This document shows, in pieces, positions 59,802 to 64,000 of a stretch of 64,000 nt of DNA (within the stretch, counting starts at the first letter, position 1; each line of letters starts with the position of its first letter). Below the pieces are notes generated by a model. That model made no database searches. It was not told the DNA's origin and worked only from the letters and a program-made list of their open reading frames with translations. The DNA comes from Tillus elongatus (Eukaryota; Arthropoda; Insecta; Coleoptera; Cleridae): NCBI GenBank assembly GCA_964006375.1, contig OZ023265.1, positions 159,786,118 to 159,850,117 of the forward strand, written 5' to 3'. Position numbers and translations under genes: made by a program.

Positions 59802-61136
59802 TTACTGTAGCTCCTCTAAATTATTTGGTCTGTTGAAGTAAACTTTCGATAGCAAATAACCCCACAGAACAAAATCCAAGGGAGTCAAGGAACGTGGTGG
59901 CCACTCAATTGCTCCTCGACGCCCTATCCATATTTCAGGAAATGTGACATCTAAATATTGACGGACGTCTACACCAAAGTGAGGAGGCGTCCCGTCTTGC
60001 TGAAACCAAATATCTTGATGGGACACATCTACATCGTGATTATTTGAAAAAATTACTGCCAGAGCTGGCACTAAATCCCAATCACAAGAAATTTAGGTAA
60101 CGTGCTGCTGTAAGATTTCCTTGAAAAACGTATGGCCCTATGAAACGCCGTCCGATTATTCCCATGCATACGTTCACTTTGCCATGACGTTGACTGTGGG
60201 AGTCTTGAGTCCAACTAGTATCTTCCGGTGACCAATATCTAGAGTTGTGACGGTTTACTGTCCCATTCAGGCCAAAAGTGGCTTCATCGGAAAAGAGAAT
60301 GTTAGGAAAGTTGGGATCTTCATGGCAGCGTAACATTAATTATTCACAAAACTGTAAACAGCGGCCTGAGTCATGTGTGTGTTTGTGTGTTTTGTTTCTT
60401 TAACGTCGGCCTATTTCCGCGACTATGGCCAATCACCGACGCCAGGGAGCAGTTTCACCTCACAATCCTGGAAATTTTGCCGAATCCCTGCCTTTCTGTA
60501 AGGAGGGTTGGGATCTTTAGCGTGCCCAACATCGCATAGACACGGGACCGACGGCTTTACGCCCCATCCGAAGGGCGGAACGTGCAGACATTCAACTTGC
60601 TCAAATACAGTGCCGGAACCTCGGGTGATGTTAATGTTACAGTTTGTACTGAAAAGTGAAAGGAGAACCCTGGGATCGAACCCAGTACCCTTCGGTTCAG
60701 AGGCACACGTTCTTACCCCTGAACCACCGAGGTTCTGGTCTGAATCATCATTATTTAACTTGTGTATCAATTGCGTTTTGTAAGGATGATACTTCTCTTC
60801 TTTGGATACTTTTGCCAGTAAAGTTTGGTCCACGTTGTTATTTAGAGCTAGCTGCTTCGTAGAATGGTGATGATTTTCTTCAGATTCAAGCAATATATCC
60901 AATCCGACTTCTTCACTTACTCGAATTCGACCTGGTCGAGGCAAATCTTTTACGGATCCCGTTTATGTGAATTTGGCAACCAATTTACCTACTGTGGATC
61001 TTGCAATTGGCGGTCTATCAGAATTAGGATGTTGTTGGTTAAATAACTCGTACGCTTCCTAAAGACTTCTAAGCCTGTCGCCATATCGAATCATCATTAA
61101 TATCTATATTATTTCCCTTTCGGTTAAACGTGCCAT
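59802..61136 (-). pseudogene. transposase of the 57535-61450 element, interrupted by a SINE
   Basis: ATG at 61136 (MARLTE). ARSTVGKLVAKF, TGSVKDLPRPGRIRVSEEVG (HTH), HHSTKQLALNNNVDQTLLAK, YHPYKTQLIHKLNNDDSDQ; then the SINE 60375-60736; then NFPNILFSDEATFGLNGTVN (first Asp), KVNVCMGIIGRRFIGPYVFQ, DIWFQQDGTPPHFGVDVRQY (second Asp), WIGRRGAIEWPPRSLTPLDF, LWGYLLSKVY. Relative to WPPRSPDLTPLD, the Pro-Asp pair holding the third catalytic residue is deleted. Extra frame breaks near 60080 and 60940. Inactive. Confidence 0.9.
60375..60736 (-). mobile_element. tRNA-derived SINE, copy 8, full length
   Basis: Minus strand: ACCTCGGTGGTTCAGGGGTA head, GGTTCGATCCCAGGG box B, complete body, tail AAACAAAACACACAAACAC. 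Flanked by GGCCTGAGTCAT (60363-60374) and GGTCTGAATCAT (60737-60748), a 12-bp duplication with two differences, inside the transposase frame. Confidence 0.9.
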
Positions 61137-61634
61137 TTTTGTTAAATCCGAATTAGAATTGATCATCATTTAAGTAGTAAGTAGGTCTATGGAAAAACAG
61201 CAAAAATATGGTTGTTATTTAAACAAACATATGATGATATCATCATTCAGAAATAGGTGACTTTATAAATGTAATTTTTACGTCATAAGTTGGCAATTGA
61301 AAAGATAAAATTACCTGCGCGAGCGTTTTTCTTGAAAAAATTATATAACACATTTATGAATTATGTTCCAAACTTTATCATCACACTGCATGTTTCTTCA
61401 AAATTTGATAGAAGTTATCAATAAAAATAAATTAATAATTATATTCCTTAAAAACAGTAAATAAACAAGTTACAAACGTATAGACTATTTCTCTGACTTC
61501 ACAAATGTTTGTTTTCTTCGCTGTAACCGGTTTTGCTGCTTAAAGAAGAAAACTGACATTTGTAAAGCCAGGGAAGTCTCTGCGTCTATAACTCGTTTAT
61601 TTACAGTTTTTGAGAAATATGACCTTATAAATTT

Positions 61635-61764
61635 GTTATTAGTGAATTTTCGCAGAAAAATTCAGTAATGGGGAGATCCCGACTTTTGAATTTAAAAAAA
61701 AATGTTTTAAATGAGCGCGAATTGAGACCTCTAGAACACATATCCGGGGTGAGTTTCAATTTTG

Positions 61765-61861
<97 letters not shown>

Positions 61862-61924
61862 TCCAGGAAACTCGGGCCAGTTTTTCCGACATTTTTGATT
61901 CTTCGGAAATAACAAAGCTATGGC
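61635..61924 (+). repeat. R-family + arm, part left of a LINE
   Basis: TTAGTGAATTTTCGCAGAAA palindrome, GGGGAGATCCCGACTTTTGA, (AT)n 61770-61857, then ATCCAGGAAACTCGGGCCAG and CTTCGGAAATAACAAAGCTA. It resumes at 63776. Confidence 0.7.
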
Positions 61925-63775
61925 AAGTCCTCTTAAGCTCCAGCGGCAGCAAACCCTTCTGGACTCTTGCTAAATCTATTGGGAATAATTTCTGCAAGAG
62001 CACGTTCCCACCTCTTGTCTCAGGGGATGAAATTGTTTCTACCGCCCTGAGCAAGGCTGAACTTTTTGCCTCGTTGTTCGCCGGCAGTTCTACTCTCAAC
62101 CCACCTCCAAATGTTCAACCACCAACAGTCCCCAATGTCGCGCATAAAATGACTGATATCATTTTCAAAACTAGAAAGGTACGAAAGATGCTCTCTTCTC
62201 TTAATACCAGGAAAGCCTCTGGCCTTGACGAGATCCCAGCAATTGTTCTCAAAAAATGCACACCAGAACTTGCTCCTGTCCTGACTCATCTGTTTCAGAC
62301 ATTTTACAAGAGAGGTATATTCCCTAGTAACTGGAAAACTGCTCGAGTACAACCCGTCCCCAAGAAAGGATCGAGAGCGCTTCCTAGCAACTACAGGCCT
62401 ATTTCTCTCCTTTCAGTCATCTCTAAAGTGATGGAAAAGTATATAAATACCGAATTACTAAAATTTCTTGAAAAACACAGTCTAATCCACGACAGGCAGT
62501 ATGGATTCCGTCAGCGCAGATCAACTGCCGACCTCCTTTCCTTTGTCACCCATTCTTGGAACAAGTCTTACGGAACTACACGGTGAATCCCAGATTGTCG
62601 CTCTAGACATATCCAAAGCATTCGACCAGGTCTGGCACGCAGCGCTGCTCAATAAACTACCTGCCTATGGCCTACCACCAAAACTCTGTACGTGGACAGC
62701 AAATTTCCTCTCCAACCGGAGCATTTCTGTTGTCGATGATGGCCATTCCTCTAAACTGTATCCAATTAATGCAGGAGTTCCTCAAGGTTCAGCTTTAGCC
62801 CCTACTTTGTTTCTTCTCCACATCAATGACCCCCTCTCTAGCACATCCAACCCAGTTCACAGTTACGCGGACGACAGCACCCTCCACTCCAATATACAAT
62901 ATTCTATGCCTGTCTCTTTAGCCCAACTAGATGAGGATCGCAGACTCATGGAGCGTTCTCTCTCCGTGGATCTCCAAAAAATATTAGACTGGGGAAGTAG
63001 AAATCTTGTACAATTCAACCCCACTAAATCACAGTCTTGCTTTCTTTCTCATAAGAGATACACCAGCCCTAGACCCATCACAATAAACAACCAAGTTATT
63101 CAAAGTAATGAGTCCTTTTCACTTGTCGGCATCTCTGTGGATCGAAATCTCAATTGGCACCAACATGTCACATCAATTGCAGAAGCGGCTGCTAAGAAAT
63201 TAGGTTTCCTCTTCCGGGCTCGCAAATATTTTTCACCAGCTAATCTCTATACTTTATATACTTCACAAATAAGACCAAACCTCGAATACTGCTCCCACAT
63301 CTGGGGTGCTGCTGCCGCTTCTACACTCGCTATCCTCGATTCCATTCAGAAGAGAGCTATACGTCTCATCGGTGACCCTACCCTTACCCAAAGGCTGCCA
63401 TCCCTTGCCCACCGACGTGCCGTTGGTGACCTCTCTCTCTCTCTCTTTTATAGATATCTGCACGGGCACTGGCTCAGGGGAGCTTTCTTCCAAAGTTCCT
63501 CCACCTGCTGCCCCCAACAGATTTACCAGAGGAACAGAGCGAATGCACCCTTTTACTGTCCAGGTCACCAGACATAGAACATCTTGTTATGCCCGCTCTT
63601 TTGTCCCGAGGACTTCCAAGTTGTGGAATTCCTTGCCGGCGCATGTTTTTCCTTCTCCTCCGAACCTCCAAACCTTCAAGTCCAGAATTAACAAGTTGCC
63701 TCTTTCCTCCTTGTCGACACCCACGGTACGATAATATTTAGGCTGTAAGCCCTCGTGGTGTGTTGTTGAAATTAA
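61925..63775 (+). pseudogene. jockey-type LINE, copy D, nested in R
   Basis: ORF2 from KPFWTLAKSIGNNF (61950) through RKASGLDEIPAIVLKKC, GIFPSNWKTARVQPVPKKGS and YGFRQRRSTADLLSFVTHSW. One extra base near 62570 (TCTTACGG against TCTATGG in copy C's relatives) shifts to VALDISKAFDQVWHAALLNK, AGVPQGSALAPTLFLLHIND, SYADDSTLHSN, KKLGFLFRARKYFSP and IRPNLEYCSHIWGAAAAST. A second shift near 63478 leads to RTSKLWNSLPAHVFPSP and the stop at 63734. Only two frameshifts: the best-preserved copy. No endonuclease (5' truncation). 3' tail GTGTGTTGTTGAAATTAAAA. Confidence 0.93.
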
Positions 63776-64000
63776 AATTTAAAAAAATTGTACGTAGGTT
63801 TATGTTATAAAGTGTATACTACGTACTAAAATTTAGATCTCTAGGCTAAAAGAAAAAAAGTTTTATCTTGATATTATTACATTTTTGCAATTTATATCGA
63901 AATATAAAGCATGTTTGTAAGAAACAAATTCTGGACGCAGCAAGTGCATTATAGTAGCGATTTTTTTTTGAAGTGCTTCAAACTTCAATAACTCGAATTA
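63776..64000 (+). repeat. R-family + arm, part right of the LINE, runs off the window
   Basis: TTGTACGTAGGTTTATGTTA resumes the block, then a shortened part, then AAGCATGTTTGTAAGAAACA and the terminal unit start TGGACGCAGCAAGTGCATTA at ~63935. Confidence 0.65.

Larger units (their letters stand above)
57535..61450 (-). mobile_element. Tc1/mariner-superfamily transposon with nested LINE and SINE
   Basis: Long inverted repeats: 57719-57818 plus 59445-59560 on the left match, inverted, 61170-61384 on the right (ATAAAGTTTAGAACATAATT, TCTTTTCAATTCCCAACTTA, GCTGTTTTTCCATAGACCT). The outer limits are uncertain; on the left, TACAGGTGGTCC at 57534 is a plausible end, but no mirror copy is seen on the right. 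Without the two insertions the recognisable element is ~1.7-2 kb. It lies directly after the LIM exon, in its downstream intron. Confidence 0.75.

Overview
The window is repeat-rich, AT-rich nuclear DNA of an animal, most likely an arthropod (probably an insect). It has spliced exons, no operons, dense nested transposable elements and long (AT)n tracts. The best host sequence is one exon of a four-and-a-half-LIM (FHL/limpet-type) gene at 57300-57469 on the + strand, with a canonical acceptor and donor. A second candidate host exon with a start codon lies at 22278-22482. Its 3' splice phase fits the LIM exon, so both could belong to one gene with a ~34.8 kb intron, but they do not join into a complete LIM domain and other exons would be needed.

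Layout: 1-3317 is the 3' part of a Ty3/gypsy LTR retrotransposon (open pol ORF, polypurine tract, 739 bp LTR). 3318-12125 is mostly a composite non-coding repeat, here called family R, plus a 70-bp tandem array and a tRNA-derived SINE. 12990-19950 holds decayed non-LTR elements and a mariner. 20456-21650 is a foldback structure. 22278-22482 is the candidate host exon. 23131-31100 has SINEs, palindromes between AT tracts, R copies, a jockey-type LINE and an RTE-like fragment. 31787-39117 has SINEs, a Tc1 remnant and an R copy that carries a nested LINE and a nested foldback. 40176-46570 has two jockey-type LINE copies, a SINE and a transposase remnant. 47120-56250 has a 200-bp AT tract, transposase remnants, a foldback pair of R arms and a ~165-bp satellite split by a 2.0-kb Tc1/mariner-superfamily element with a TA duplication. 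57300-57469 is the LIM exon. 57535-61450 is a transposon with both a LINE and a SINE nested in it. 61635-64000 is an R copy carrying another jockey-type LINE.

Most promising for follow-up: (1) at least five loci carry hammerhead-ribozyme-like motifs (CTGANGA, stem II, GAAA, short stem III ending in TC, paired stem I), several inside palindromic elements; (2) family R appears to be a foldback-type element whose two arms contain an (AT)n tract, 185-bp tandem repeats and a shared 300-bp terminal unit, facing each other across unrelated loops; (3) insertions can be read cleanly because target-site duplications and empty-site copies are present in this same window. All coding TE copies seen are 5'-truncated or broken, apart from the gypsy pol ORF (which runs off the left edge) and the 3' ORF of one LINE.
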